A stretch of 47,996 nt of DNA from Acholeplasmataceae bacterium UBA4853 (GTDB taxonomy: Bacteria; Bacillota_I; Bacilli_A; Acholeplasmatales; Acholeplasmataceae). The translations under genes and the position numbers were made by a program. Below, piece after piece: positions 8,119 to 17,141 of this stretch; the stretch's first letter is position 1, and every line of letters starts with the position of its first letter. The stretch is taken from assembly GCA_002399815.1 (NCBI GenBank), contig DHEJ01000027.1:1-47996 (forward strand), in the 5' to 3' direction. The notes under the pieces are model-generated. The model had not been told where the DNA came from, did no database searches, and saw only the letters and a program-made list of their open reading frames with translations.

Positions 8119-9060
8119 TTATTTTGAACCATCTAATGCATCAATTTTCGGTTGTTTCGGTTTAAATAGATTCACGATCGCTTTTGGAAATATAAAGAGC
8201 CCATCAGCAATGACCATCGGTAAATGTTGTGCTGCTTCAACAAGCGCTCCAAATCGAATCTTTTCTTTTGTTAAATCCTCTGAATCATCAAATAAGTATT
8301 TTCTCGTTACAATACCAATTCTTAAGGTTAAAAGTGCATTTGAAACACCCTCTAAAACAGATGACATGATTGGTTTAATTAAAGGTATTTCACCTAACAT
8401 ACTCATTGTTGATTGTGGAAGAATATCATTGATATTTAAATTTTCAAGTCCCTCAGCAACAAGTGCAGTAGCAAATACATTCACAACAAGTTTCGCTAAA
8501 TTTCGGTAACTCGGTCTAAATCCGCAAATCACTACTAAATCTTTAATCATTTTAACATTGACTAATATAACTGTAATAAAATCTAATCGACCATTCTGAG
8601 AAATCGCAGTTGAAACCATAACCGTTTTTGCATGTTCTCTAATGGTTTTATTCATCTTCTTCTTAATATGATGGTTATACGTATTATTGATTGCTTCCTT
8701 AAGTAGTACTGGATTCTTATAGCTCTCAATTATTTTATCTCTTAAAGCATCTGGTAAATCTTTTTGTTCAATCAGTCTTTTCGCAACTTTTCTAAATACT
8801 CGATAGTTTCTTCTTGGATTTTTTTCCAGGGTTGTTCCAATTGAAAATGACGGTGAGAACAAAATAATAAGTATTGGTCTAACGATTAAAAAATATGCTA
8901 ACAGTATAGCCAGTCCATAAAAAACATATGGTGCATATTCATGAATTGCACTTAATTGATTTCCAATTTGTAATGCCGATGATGTAATCATCATTAAAAC
9001 TAAAATCATTGCTCCAATTCCAGCTAAGTACCATAATTTATTGGTCGGATCTTTTTTCAT
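8119..9060 (-). CDS. DUF697-like membrane protein
   Basis: Membrane protein of about 313 residues. Two hydrophobic helices near the N-terminus (about residues 10-30 and 43-70) are followed by a soluble basic region. A C-terminal segment with ISQNGRLDFITVILVN, then a GFRPSYRNL stretch, recalls the DUF697 (YcjF-type) domain often found in bacterial membrane proteins of unknown role. The start MKKDPTN at 9060 follows AGAGGT; the in-frame extension upstream lies inside radC and is not supported. It stands alone after radC with its own extended -10. The function is unknown and the DUF call is moderate. Confidence 0.6.
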   Translation of the reverse strand: MKKDPTNKLWYLAGIGAMILVLMMITSSALQIGNQLSAIHEYAPYVFYGLAILLAYFLIVRPILIILFSPSFSIGTTLEKNPRRNYRVFRKVAKRLIEQKDLPDALRDKIIESYKNPVLLKEAINNTYNHHIKKKMNKTIREHAKTVMVSTAISQNGRLDFITVILVNVKMIKDLVVICGFRPSYRNLAKLVVNVFATALVAEGLENLNINDILPQSTMSMLGEIPLIKPIMSSVLEGVSNALLTLRIGIVTRKYLFDDSEDLTKEKIRFGALVEAAQHLPMVIADGLFIFPKAIVNLFKPKQPKIDALDGSK

Positions 9061-9082
9061 ATGTTTATACCTCTTTATGTTG

Positions 9083-9091
9083 ATTATATCA
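9083..9091 (-). promoter_or_regulatory. Extended -10 promoter of the DUF697-like gene
   Basis: Minus-strand TGATATAAT: a perfect TATAAT (9083-9088) preceded by TGA. That TGA (9089-9091) is also the radC stop codon. No good -35 is visible, as expected for an extended -10 promoter. Confidence 0.5.
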
Positions 9092-9751
9092 AATATTAAA
9101 GCTTCTTTGACGTTTATATGAATAAAATTCGTTTTTACCAACAATGACATGATCAATTAACTTCACTGAAAGTAATTCTCCAGCTTCATGTATTTTTTTT
9201 GTTAATTGATCATCTGCTAAACTCGGTCTTGAATCACCTGTAGGATGATTATGAACAATAATTATCCCGTAAGCTCCAATCATAACCGCTGATTTAAACA
9301 AGTCCTTAATTGATAAAGGGATAGACGTAGTTGTCCCAATATAAACAGTTTCTTTTTTAATCATATGACCTTTAATATCTAAACAAAGTACAACCAAATG
9401 TTCTTGTTCTAAAAATTCCATATCCTCTCTTAACATCAAATACACATCCTCGGTATTAGAAAGATTTACCTGTTTTGGTATATTCATGTGTCTCACCCTT
9501 CTACCTAATTCTACTGATGCAATAATTGTTGTTGCTTTTGCATAAGAAATACCTTTTATTGATAGTAAGTCTTCTATTGTTAGATTCTTGATTGAAGCAA
9601 TATTCTTCATTAATGAGATAACTTGCTTTGATAATGCCAGCACATGATTGTCCTTAGTACCAGTCCTTAATAATATTGCAATGATTTCCTCATCCTTTAA
9701 AGTCTTTGGACCGTGTAACATCAATTTTTCTCTTGGTTTTAAATCTTCCAT
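9089..9751 (-). CDS. radC: RadC-family JAB/MPN protein
   Basis: RadC/YicR family, 220 residues: an N-terminal helix-hairpin-helix-like region (IKGISYAKATTIIA) and a C-terminal JAB/MPN metalloprotease-like domain. The metal-binding signature HNHPTGDSRPSLADD supplies His167, His169 and Asp180. The family's cellular role is unresolved; the old link to radiation repair is doubtful. TAGGAGGG precedes the start. It ends in TGA, evidence that UGA is stop here. It is separate from the downstream DUF697-like gene, which has its own -10 over the radC stop. Confidence 0.92.
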   Translation of the reverse strand: MEDLKPREKLMLHGPKTLKDEEIIAILLRTGTKDNHVLALSKQVISLMKNIASIKNLTIEDLLSIKGISYAKATTIIASVELGRRVRHMNIPKQVNLSNTEDVYLMLREDMEFLEQEHLVVLCLDIKGHMIKKETVYIGTTTSIPLSIKDLFKSAVMIGAYGIIIVHNHPTGDSRPSLADDQLTKKIHEAGELLSVKLIDHVIVGKNEFYSYKRQRSFNI

Positions 9752-9814
9752 ATAAAAAGCCCTCCTATCCCATAATAGATAGAAAGGCTAGATAAAAACT
9801 TTTATGACATACAA

Positions 9815-10504
9815 CTATATTCTAAATATCTTAATTAGTTCTGTCCAAGTGGTCTTTCTTGCGAATACAAACATCACAATGATCAACATCACTCCAGAAA
9901 AAAGAGTCATTAATCCTGTCCATAAAACGTCTTTTTCCATGAAGTTACTAACAAAAGGTAAAATCCCTACAATGAAGTCAAAGACGACTAATAAGAATAA
10001 ACTACGTACATATAAGTAGTACTTCTTGACTTCTGTTGCTACTACAATTGGTAAAATTAAGGTTGTTGAGGTTAACATAAAGGTAATAACATAAGTTAAA
10101 GCCCAACCCTTATAAACCGTAAATAAATCGATTATGATGAGTATCACACTTATGAAAAATATTTGTCTTAAAACTTTAGTTGGATACTCATGTTTTGAAA
10201 TAATCACTTGATTTAATATAAGCCACGGATAACTCAGTGCACCAACAACAATTAAACTCCAAAGTTCTTGATATGTATCATAAGTCATTGCATTAATAAG
10301 TAATACTATTAATGAAGCAGCGATTGTAATGACAGCTAATATTTTGGCTGCCATTTTTCTTTTTTGCTTAACAACTTTAACTTCTGGATATCCTTCTAAG
10401 TTGAGTGTATCAGTAAATGATTTTTCGATTAACTTTTTACCACAGATTGTACAGGTTTGATGACCCTCTTCATGATATGTACCACAATCTTTACAATACA
10501 TCAT
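9815..10504 (-). CDS. Zinc-ribbon membrane protein (DUF6320-like)
   Basis: About 229 residues. An N-terminal zinc ribbon (Cys4, Cys7, Cys18, Cys21; CKDCG and CTICG) is followed by a basic linker and about six hydrophobic helices. The build matches proteins annotated DUF6320, which I recall beside condensation-type acyltransferases in Firmicutes; that link is from memory. The start at 10504 follows GGGAGGT and shares one base with the acyltransferase stop (TAATG), so the two are probably made together. It may help present or move a lipid or alcohol substrate in the membrane, but its function is undetermined. Confidence 0.65.
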   Translation of the reverse strand: MMYCKDCGTYHEEGHQTCTICGKKLIEKSFTDTLNLEGYPEVKVVKQKRKMAAKILAVITIAASLIVLLINAMTYDTYQELWSLIVVGALSYPWLILNQVIISKHEYPTKVLRQIFFISVILIIIDLFTVYKGWALTYVITFMLTSTTLILPIVVATEVKKYYLYVRSLFLLVVFDFIVGILPFVSNFMEKDVLWTGLMTLFSGVMLIIVMFVFARKTTWTELIKIFRI

Positions 10505-11778
10505 TATAGGACCTCCCAATTTGTTGATTCAATTCGTGATTCAATACCATGTTCATTTAAGATTTCAAAGAAGGACTTTTCAAATCCACGTTCGATAATC
10601 TTAGATATAAAGGATAAAGTTAATGTATCATTAAACGAAACAACCGATGCTGCTTTAGGTGTATCATTTGATGGGGCAATAATAAACTGATAATGAGAAA
10701 TATAAGGAATCATTTGACTTGGTAATTCAACTCTACCTAAATTAGAAATATCATAAGAATTGAGTGATTCACCAATCATACCATAGACACTTCTCATAGC
10801 AAGTATTTTTATCGGAAGTGGTGTCATTCTTAATAAAGGACTTTGTTCATACTTTACATTTTGAATAATACGGTTTAACATCTCATCTAAATGTAATTCT
10901 TGTTTCATTGTTTGTTTCACTTGATTAATGATTTGATCAAATGGTGCTTCGTCTAAGTTTAAATCATAATTGATACGAACAAAACTTGCGAAGTTTCTTA
11001 AAGTAATGGATGGATAATACTGTCTCATATTTACTGGAACAAAGACACGAAGTAAATGTTTGTAATGCGCATTTTTACCACTTCTTTTAACCGCTAATAT
11101 AATGACACTGACCAAATACTCTGTTAAGGTCGCACCATAAGACTTTGCTTTTGCTAAAATCTCTTTTAAAGGTATATATGCATGCATTAAAGCATTATAG
11201 TGATTTGCATAAAATGTTCCTTTTAAATGATGTGCCTTAGGTTCTTTAGTTACTTTAATTTTTTGTTTATGATATAACTTTTTAAACTCATCTTCAACTT
11301 CAGCATAACTACCTGCAGCATCTGCTGTAATCACTAATCCTTCCGGATTGATTTCATGACCGTCCAGTAATAAATATTCATATGCTACTGAGTTAATAAA
11401 CTCTAAAGCACCTTTACCATCCGTTAATGCATGGAAAAACTCGATAGTTAATCGTGATTTATAATATAGTGCTCTAAATAGAAAATCATTGTTTGCTCTA
11501 AAATGAAGAAACTGATTAATCATCCCATTTTCTTCTTTTAATATCGGATTTTTTAGGTTTTCTTCAAAGTAGTACCAAAATAACCCTTTTCTAATTCGAA
11601 CATTCAAATGTTTAAAACGTTTTGTTGATCGATTTAATGCTTGTTGTAATAATTCCGGTTTAATTTCTGTTTTGAATACAATGGATAATCGAAACATATA
11701 GGTTCTTGTTTCATTAGCAACCACCGGAAATATTTTAGCAGCATTATCGAGATCATAAAATTTTCTTAATTTTGCCAA
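10504..11778 (-). CDS. Condensation-domain / alcohol acetyltransferase-like acyltransferase
   Basis: About 424 residues, CoA-dependent acyltransferase superfamily (condensation domain, AATase, wax-ester-synthase-like). The catalytic motif is FFHALTDGKG, giving HxxxDG with His116, Asp120 and Gly121; the first His of the usual HHxxxDG is Phe, as in alcohol acetyltransferase-type relatives. No membrane helix or carrier-protein domain is visible, so it is not part of a peptide synthetase. It starts with TTG at 11778, eight bases after AGAGG. It lies between mrp and the zinc-ribbon membrane gene. The substrate is unknown; acylation of a glycolipid or alcohol is a guess. Confidence 0.72.
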   Translation of the reverse strand: MAKLRKFYDLDNAAKIFPVVANETRTYMFRLSIVFKTEIKPELLQQALNRSTKRFKHLNVRIRKGLFWYYFEENLKNPILKEENGMINQFLHFRANNDFLFRALYYKSRLTIEFFHALTDGKGALEFINSVAYEYLLLDGHEINPEGLVITADAAGSYAEVEDEFKKLYHKQKIKVTKEPKAHHLKGTFYANHYNALMHAYIPLKEILAKAKSYGATLTEYLVSVIILAVKRSGKNAHYKHLLRVFVPVNMRQYYPSITLRNFASFVRINYDLNLDEAPFDQIINQVKQTMKQELHLDEMLNRIIQNVKYEQSPLLRMTPLPIKILAMRSVYGMIGESLNSYDISNLGRVELPSQMIPYISHYQFIIAPSNDTPKAASVVSFNDTLTLSFISKIIERGFEKSFFEILNEHGIESRIESTNWEVL

Positions 11779-11791
11779 GGTTTATGCCTCT

Positions 11792-12790
11792 TTACTGTAT
11801 AAGTTCTAGAATCTTTCTTGCTAGTGCATAATATAGTTTACCATTCATATCCTCTAAAGTATAAATATATGTTTCAGGATTCTTTGGTTGATTGATTGGA
11901 ATTTGAGCAAGCAGCGGTGCATTTAATAATTCAGCTACTTGTTTTCCGCCACCTTCACCAAAAATAAACTCATTTTTAGCACTTGCTTCATTATAATAAT
12001 AACTCATATTTTCGACCACACCAATGACCTCATGACCAATTTCTTTAGCCCCTAATCCAGCTTTTAAAGCCACATGAGAAGCATTTGGATGTGGTGTTGT
12101 CACTAAAATCATAGAAGCATCTGGAACAAAACTTTGGATATCTAATTGGATATCGCCAGTTCCAGGTGGTAAATCTAATACAATAATCTCAATATCAGGA
12201 TTCCATGCAACATCATTAAAGAAATGAGTAATTAATTTACCAAGCATTGGACCTCGCCACATAAGTGGTTGATTCTTAGGCATAAAAAACTCTGGACTCA
12301 TGACCTCTAAGCCATCATAATCTGCTGGAATTAATAAATCATCTTCTGTGGTAGATAATGGTTCAATTGGTAACCCAAAAATACTTGGTAATGATGAACC
12401 ATAAACATCGGCATCAATAATTCCAACGATTTTACCTAATCTTTTAAAGGCTACTGCTAAATTTGCTGCAACAGATGATTTCCCAACGCCACCTTTACCA
12501 GAAATCACGCCGATATACATAACCTTTTTTTCATTTTCTAAATTGAATTTAGAATCACTAAATTCAATTCTTAAACCTGGATAACCCAGTTTGATTTTAA
12601 TGAGTCGTGCAATTTCAAGTTTAATATGGTTTTCATCTTTTTTACGGCTTTTTAATTGAATCTTTAAATCAACGACCTGATCTTCATTAATCTTTACATC
12701 AATCACACTTGAGGCATCTTTAAAGGATATGCCTAATGTAGGGTCTATGATTTGATTTAAAAGTTCTTTAATCTCATCTACTTTATTCAA
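11792..12790 (-). CDS. mrp: Mrp/NBP35-family P-loop ATPase without CxxC
   Basis: Mrp (ApbC) family, about 332 residues: an N-terminal DUF59/MIP18-like domain (about residues 1-75), then a deviant-Walker-A ATPase with GKGGVGKSS, DADVYGSS and DLPPGTGD. Relatives carry Fe-S clusters. The usual CxxC that follows ENMSY is absent: here the segment reads ENMSYYYNEASAKNEF with no Cys. The start chosen is a TTG at 12790 (MNKVDEIKEL), nine bases after GAGG and overlapping the natB stop by eight bases. The ATG at 12805 has no ribosome site. It lies within the natAB-acyltransferase operon. Confidence 0.85.
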   Translation of the reverse strand: MNKVDEIKELLNQIIDPTLGISFKDASSVIDVKINEDQVVDLKIQLKSRKKDENHIKLEIARLIKIKLGYPGLRIEFSDSKFNLENEKKVMYIGVISGKGGVGKSSVAANLAVAFKRLGKIVGIIDADVYGSSLPSIFGLPIEPLSTTEDDLLIPADYDGLEVMSPEFFMPKNQPLMWRGPMLGKLITHFFNDVAWNPDIEIIVLDLPPGTGDIQLDIQSFVPDASMILVTTPHPNASHVALKAGLGAKEIGHEVIGVVENMSYYYNEASAKNEFIFGEGGGKQVAELLNAPLLAQIPINQPKNPETYIYTLEDMNGKLYYALARKILELIQ

Positions 12791-14162
12791 GATGCTTTTC
12801 CTCATAAAGTTTTTGATTTTCTTTCATAACTTTAGCTGTCTTAAAAGTATTTTTGATACGTTTAATCAAACTAGATTGGTCATAGGATAAAATACTTGCA
12901 CGATATAATGGTGTAAATAAAGTAATGAGCAGAATAATTGAAACAACCATAATAACAACCCCAATGATCACTTCAACAATACCTAAGTATCCCATCGCAA
13001 ACACTACTGGAATAACTAGTGGTGCAGTAAATGGAATAAATGAAAGTACAAGTAAAAACTCGTTTAACTGTGCAGCACCTGCAAAGATACCACCCATATA
13101 TGCAAACATTAAAATCATCATCACTGGTGTTTGAATCGATTGATAATCTTCTTGATTGACTGCTAAAGATGCAATAAATGCACCAAGGACACAATAAATT
13201 AATGCCCCTAATAATGAACAAATTAAAGTAAGAATTAAGGTAGGTAAAACAACTGGTGCTAACATGCCTAAAGTTGCACTCCAGTTTCCTTGACTGTTTC
13301 CACCAACCCCTGCAATAATTTCATTTAAGCCATATCCAATCATACCAAAGATGACATATACACCTAATTGAGCAATTAAAAATAACATGATTGAAATAAT
13401 TTTTGCGAAAAAGTGCGTTCTAGGTGGCACTGAAGCAATAATAATTTCAATAGCCTTAGTAGATTTTTCTTCCATAATTTCAGTCCCAATAAATTGTAAA
13501 CCAATAATAATTACCATAAACATTGGAATGATTAACATTGGAGCGATTGCTGCAAGCATATCAGAATCTAAGGATTCAACATAGGTTGGATCACTGACAA
13601 ATACTGGTGTTAAATCTGCAATCAGTCCATCATCAAAAGTTGGATGATCAAATTTATATTTGGTTCTTTGAAGTTCCTTTAATTGTCCTTGAATGATTTG
13701 AAGTAAAACTTGATTAATACCTTGATTATAGATTTCTACTTTAACCACATAGTTATCATCATTAAATGGATCTCCTGCAACAACTTCTTCTAAATATAAA
13801 TAGATTAAGCCACTTGCTTCATGTGTCTCATCATAATATGCAACTGTTGGTTTATCAGCAATGTCTGTGGATACATTAAATACCACTTGGCCTTGATATC
13901 CTAAAGCATTTAAAACTGGATTTGCACTATTAATAATTGCTTGGGCTAAATTCGTATCTCCAGTATCATAACCAGTTAAGTTTACAATGGTAATCTGATC
14001 ATCAATCATTTCACCTTTTCCATCTGAAAAGGTTGCAATAATAGAAGGTAATAAGGTAATAGCAATAATCACTAACCCAATGATTAAAGATGAAATATTA
14101 AAAGCTTTAGTAAATAAACGCTTCTTTAAACCATATTTAATTAAATAACTAAGCTTCTTCAT
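12783..14162 (-). CDS. ABC-2 type exporter permease (NatB/YhaP-like)
   Basis: ABC-2 permease of about 459 residues. A basic N-terminus and one helix (about 20-45) are followed by a large extracellular loop of some 140 residues, then five or six membrane spans, the architecture of NatB/YhaP subunits. EEKSTKAIEIIIASVPPRTHFFAKI is the cytoplasmic coupling-helix region conserved in the family and precedes the second span. The start MKKLSYLI at 14162 overlaps the ATPase gene by 14 bases; a TTG at 14183 is less likely. It pairs with the ATPase upstream as an exporter. Sodium, drug or lipid export are all possible. Confidence 0.85.
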   Translation of the reverse strand: MKKLSYLIKYGLKKRLFTKAFNISSLIIGLVIIAITLLPSIIATFSDGKGEMIDDQITIVNLTGYDTGDTNLAQAIINSANPVLNALGYQGQVVFNVSTDIADKPTVAYYDETHEASGLIYLYLEEVVAGDPFNDDNYVVKVEIYNQGINQVLLQIIQGQLKELQRTKYKFDHPTFDDGLIADLTPVFVSDPTYVESLDSDMLAAIAPMLIIPMFMVIIIGLQFIGTEIMEEKSTKAIEIIIASVPPRTHFFAKIISIMLFLIAQLGVYVIFGMIGYGLNEIIAGVGGNSQGNWSATLGMLAPVVLPTLILTLICSLLGALIYCVLGAFIASLAVNQEDYQSIQTPVMMILMFAYMGGIFAGAAQLNEFLLVLSFIPFTAPLVIPVVFAMGYLGIVEVIIGVVIMVVSIILLITLFTPLYRASILSYDQSSLIKRIKNTFKTAKVMKENQKLYEEKHLE

Positions 14163-15054
14163 ATTTCTTACCAACCTTTGCAATAAATATTTCTGATAAT
14201 GATGCTTGTTCTACATCATACTTTTTAACATTAGGTAATGTCTTGATATAATTAAACACATCATTAGAAACACTTTCATCTTCTATTTTAATTTCCCATT
14301 CATTGGCATGTCTGATGACATCATAAACACCCTTTATTGATAATAGATGGTCTTTATCTAAATCATCAACAACAACTTTAATGTTATGTTTTTTAAATTC
14401 TTTTTTAATATCTGTAATTAAACCATTAATCACACTTTTACCTTTTTGTAAAACAACTAAACGCTCACAAAAACTTTCGACATGGTCAATTTGATGTGAT
14501 GAAAAAATGATGGTACAACCCTTTTGTTGATATTCTCTAATTACATCAACGAATAGTTGAATATTAATCACATCAAGTCCACTAAATGGTTCATCTAAAA
14601 CAAGCAATGATGGTTCATTAATTAAAGCACTAATAAACTGGATTTTTTGTTGATTTCCTTTAGATAATTCTTTAATCTTTTTCATCTTATAATCTTTAAT
14701 CTCAAAACGCTCTAACCACATATCTAAACGTTCTAAAATCGTTTTAACTGGCACATTTTTTAATTGACCAAAATATAGCATTAAATCCTTAACTGTCATC
14801 TTAGTTAATAAGCTACGTTCCTCAATCATATATCCAATTTTATCGACTGTATCATAGGATACAAAACTACCATCATATCTCACATAACCACTAGACGGAT
14901 ATAACAGTCCCATGATTGTTCTAAATGTCGTTGTTTTACCTGCACCATTTGTCCCAAGTAAGCCAAAGATTTCTCCTTGATTCACTTCAAATGATAGGTT
15001 GTCAACTGCAACAAAATCACCATACTTTAATGTAACATTCTTTACTTCAAGCAT
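14149..15054 (-). CDS. ABC exporter ATPase (NatA/YhaQ-like)
   Basis: ABC ATPase, about 301 residues, with Walker A GTNGAGKTTT, signature LSKGNQQK, Walker B LLVLDEPFSGLD and switch His in IIFSSHQIDHVE. The C-terminal extension of about 80 residues is as in NatA/YhaQ-type exporter subunits. The start at 15054 (MLEVKNVTL) follows GGAGGAAG; the longer reading lacks a ribosome site. It is the first gene of a tight run natA-natB-mrp-acyltransferase-zinc-ribbon membrane protein, in which each junction overlaps or nearly does. Confidence 0.88.
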   Translation of the reverse strand: MLEVKNVTLKYGDFVAVDNLSFEVNQGEIFGLLGTNGAGKTTTFRTIMGLLYPSSGYVRYDGSFVSYDTVDKIGYMIEERSLLTKMTVKDLMLYFGQLKNVPVKTILERLDMWLERFEIKDYKMKKIKELSKGNQQKIQFISALINEPSLLVLDEPFSGLDVINIQLFVDVIREYQQKGCTIIFSSHQIDHVESFCERLVVLQKGKSVINGLITDIKKEFKKHNIKVVVDDLDKDHLLSIKGVYDVIRHANEWEIKIEDESVSNDVFNYIKTLPNVKKYDVEQASLSEIFIAKVGKKYEEA

Positions 15055-15109
15055 TAAATCTTCCTCCGAATGATAAATATTATAAAACTCATTGATATAA
15101 ACTATTATT

Positions 15110-15118
15110 ATCATAACA
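15110..15118 (-). promoter_or_regulatory. Putative extended -10 promoter of the natA operon
   Basis: Minus-strand TGTTATGAT: TATGAT (15110-15115, 5 of 6) with TGT directly upstream. No clear -35. An 8-bp inverted repeat lies about 30 bases further upstream. Confidence 0.4.
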
Positions 15119-15143
15119 CGATTTTAATAAAATAACATAATTC

Positions 15144-15162
15144 TATCTATTCTTAATAGATA
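15144..15162. repeat. Inverted repeat upstream of natA
   Basis: Perfect 8-bp dyad TATCTATT-ctt-AATAGATA between the thrS terminator and the natA promoter. There is no T tract after it on either strand, so it is a candidate operator rather than a terminator. Confidence 0.5.
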
Positions 15163-15170
15163 TGTTTTAG

Positions 15171-15204
15171 AAAAAAATAGTCCTTAAACTTAAGAACTAT
15201 TTTC
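15171..15204 (-). terminator. Rho-independent terminator of thrS
   Basis: Minus strand: AATAGTTCTTA / TAAGGACTATT (15191-15201 with 15176-15186, one G-U) followed by seven Ts. It lies just after the thrS stop. Confidence 0.85.
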
Positions 15205-15212
15205 TACTTTTA

Positions 15213-17141
15213 TTAATCTTTTCTTACTAAACGTTCATTGAGTAATTGGATAAATTCATTTTTAGTCACTGTAACTTCTTTTTCAGAACCATATGCTCTA
15301 TAAGTAACCATATGGGAAGCAACTTCTTTATCTCCAACAACTAATTGATACGGAATCTTTTGAGTTTGAGCTTCTCTAATCTTATAACCTAATTTTTCAT
15401 TTCTAAAATCTGATTCCACTCTAAATCCAAGTTTCTTAAATGACTCATGTAATTCCATCACATAATCCTTATGATGTTCTAAGGATACTGGAATTAATTT
15501 TAATTGAACCGGTGCTAACCAAAGTGGGAAATTACCTTTATACTCTTCAATTAAGTATGCAACAAAACGTTCCATAGTTGAAACAACCCCACGGTGAATA
15601 ACAACCACTCGGTGATCATTTTTACCGTCTTCACCAACATAAGTTAAGTCAAATCTTTCTGGTAATAAGAAGTCAAGTTGAACGGTTGATAAGGTTTCTT
15701 CCATGCCAAGTGCAGTTCTTACTTGAATATCTAATTTAGGACCATAAAATGCTGCTTCACCAATTGCTTCTTTATAAGTTAAACCCATTTCATCCATAAC
15801 ACTCTTAAGCTCAGATTGCGCACGATTCCACATCACAGGATCATTAAAATACTTTTCAGTATTATTTGGATCCCAGTAACTTAATCTAAAGCTATAATCT
15901 GTAATCTTAAAGTCTTTATAAACTTCAACAACTAAGTTAACAACTCGTTTAAATTCTTCTCTAATTTGATCTGGTCTAACAAAAATATGTGCATCGTTTA
16001 AAGTCATTTCACGAACTCTTTGTAGCCCACTTAAGGCACCAGATTTTTCATAACGGTGCATCATACCAAGCTCAGCAATTCTAATTGGTAACTCACGGTA
16101 TGAATGTAAATCCTTTTTATAAATCATCATATGGTGTGGACAGTTCATTGGTCTTAATACCAGTAATTCACCATCGCCTAAATCCATTGGAGGATACATG
16201 TTTTCATGATAATGGTCCCAGTGTCCACTCTTCTTATAAAACTCAACATTAGCCATAATTGGAGTATATACATGGAAATATCCAAGTTCAAGTTCTTTAT
16301 CTGTGATATAACGTTCGATCATACGTCTAATGGTTGCCCCTTTTGGTAACCAGAATGGTAAGCCTGATCCAACATCTTGATTGACCATGAATAAATCAAG
16401 TTCACGACCAATTTTACGGTGATCTCTTTGTTTTCTTTCTTCTAACATTTGTAGATGATTTTTAAGTGCTACATCATCAAAAAATGCTACCCCGTAAATT
16501 CTAACTAATTGGTTATTTTTAGCATCCCCACGCCAGTAAGCACCAGCAATACTCAGTAGCTTAAAATGTTTAATGATTTTTGTTGAAACAACATGTCCAC
16601 CACGACATAGATCAACAAAATCACCTTGTTCATAAACAGTTAAACCATCTGCTTTAAATTGTTCAATTAATTCGAGTTTATAAGGGTCATGACTAAAAAT
16701 CTTTACTGCTTCCTCATAACTCACTTCAATGCGCTTAATTAAAAAATCTTTTGCTGCAAGCTCAGCCATTTTCTTTTCTAATTTAGGTAAATCTGCATCT
16801 GTAAAATTAGCATCTTTAAAATCAACATCATAGTAGAAGCCTTCTTCAATTGCTGGTCCAACACCAAAATTAGCATGTGGATAAATACTTTTGATTGCTT
16901 GAGCTAGTAAGTGCGCTGCTGAGTGATTTAACACTTCAAAACTTTCTGCATCATCTTTAGTTAAGAACTTTAAAGCACCATCTTCGTTTAATGGACGATT
17001 AAGTTCAATTAAATGCTCATTAAATTTTGCACCTACAATTCTTTTTGCTAAAGAACTTGAAATACTTTGGGCAATATCAATTGGTAAAACACCTTTACTA
17101 AATTGTCTTTGATTGCCATCTGGAAATGTAATTTGTATCAT
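15213..17141 (-). CDS. thrS: Threonyl-tRNA synthetase
   Basis: ThrRS, 642 residues, charging tRNA-Thr. Domains in order: TGS (1-62); editing domain with H73xxxH77 (HSAAH) and C179/H183 (CRGGH); class II catalytic core with zinc ligands Cys334 (MNCPHH), His385 (DAHIF) and the His of VVIHRG; and the C-terminal anticodon-binding domain. These match the known ThrRS pattern. AAGGAG precedes the ATG at 17141. Transcription is controlled by the T-box leader upstream, and a strong terminator follows the gene. It comes after dnaI, as in other Firmicutes. Confidence 0.97.
   Translation of the reverse strand: MIQITFPDGNQRQFSKGVLPIDIAQSISSSLAKRIVGAKFNEHLIELNRPLNEDGALKFLTKDDAESFEVLNHSAAHLLAQAIKSIYPHANFGVGPAIEEGFYYDVDFKDANFTDADLPKLEKKMAELAAKDFLIKRIEVSYEEAVKIFSHDPYKLELIEQFKADGLTVYEQGDFVDLCRGGHVVSTKIIKHFKLLSIAGAYWRGDAKNNQLVRIYGVAFFDDVALKNHLQMLEERKQRDHRKIGRELDLFMVNQDVGSGLPFWLPKGATIRRMIERYITDKELELGYFHVYTPIMANVEFYKKSGHWDHYHENMYPPMDLGDGELLVLRPMNCPHHMMIYKKDLHSYRELPIRIAELGMMHRYEKSGALSGLQRVREMTLNDAHIFVRPDQIREEFKRVVNLVVEVYKDFKITDYSFRLSYWDPNNTEKYFNDPVMWNRAQSELKSVMDEMGLTYKEAIGEAAFYGPKLDIQVRTALGMEETLSTVQLDFLLPERFDLTYVGEDGKNDHRVVVIHRGVVSTMERFVAYLIEEYKGNFPLWLAPVQLKLIPVSLEHHKDYVMELHESFKKLGFRVESDFRNEKLGYKIREAQTQKIPYQLVVGDKEVASHMVTYRAYGSEKEVTVTKNEFIQLLNERLVRKD

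Noticed and set aside
8210..8509. Plus-strand ORF opposite the DUF697-like gene
   Set aside because: Antisense of a conserved-looking coding region, no ribosome site, no recognisable protein.
12973..13221. Short ORF within the natB gene
   Set aside because: Shadow frame of a membrane protein; Cys- and Tyr-rich composition typical of out-of-frame reading.
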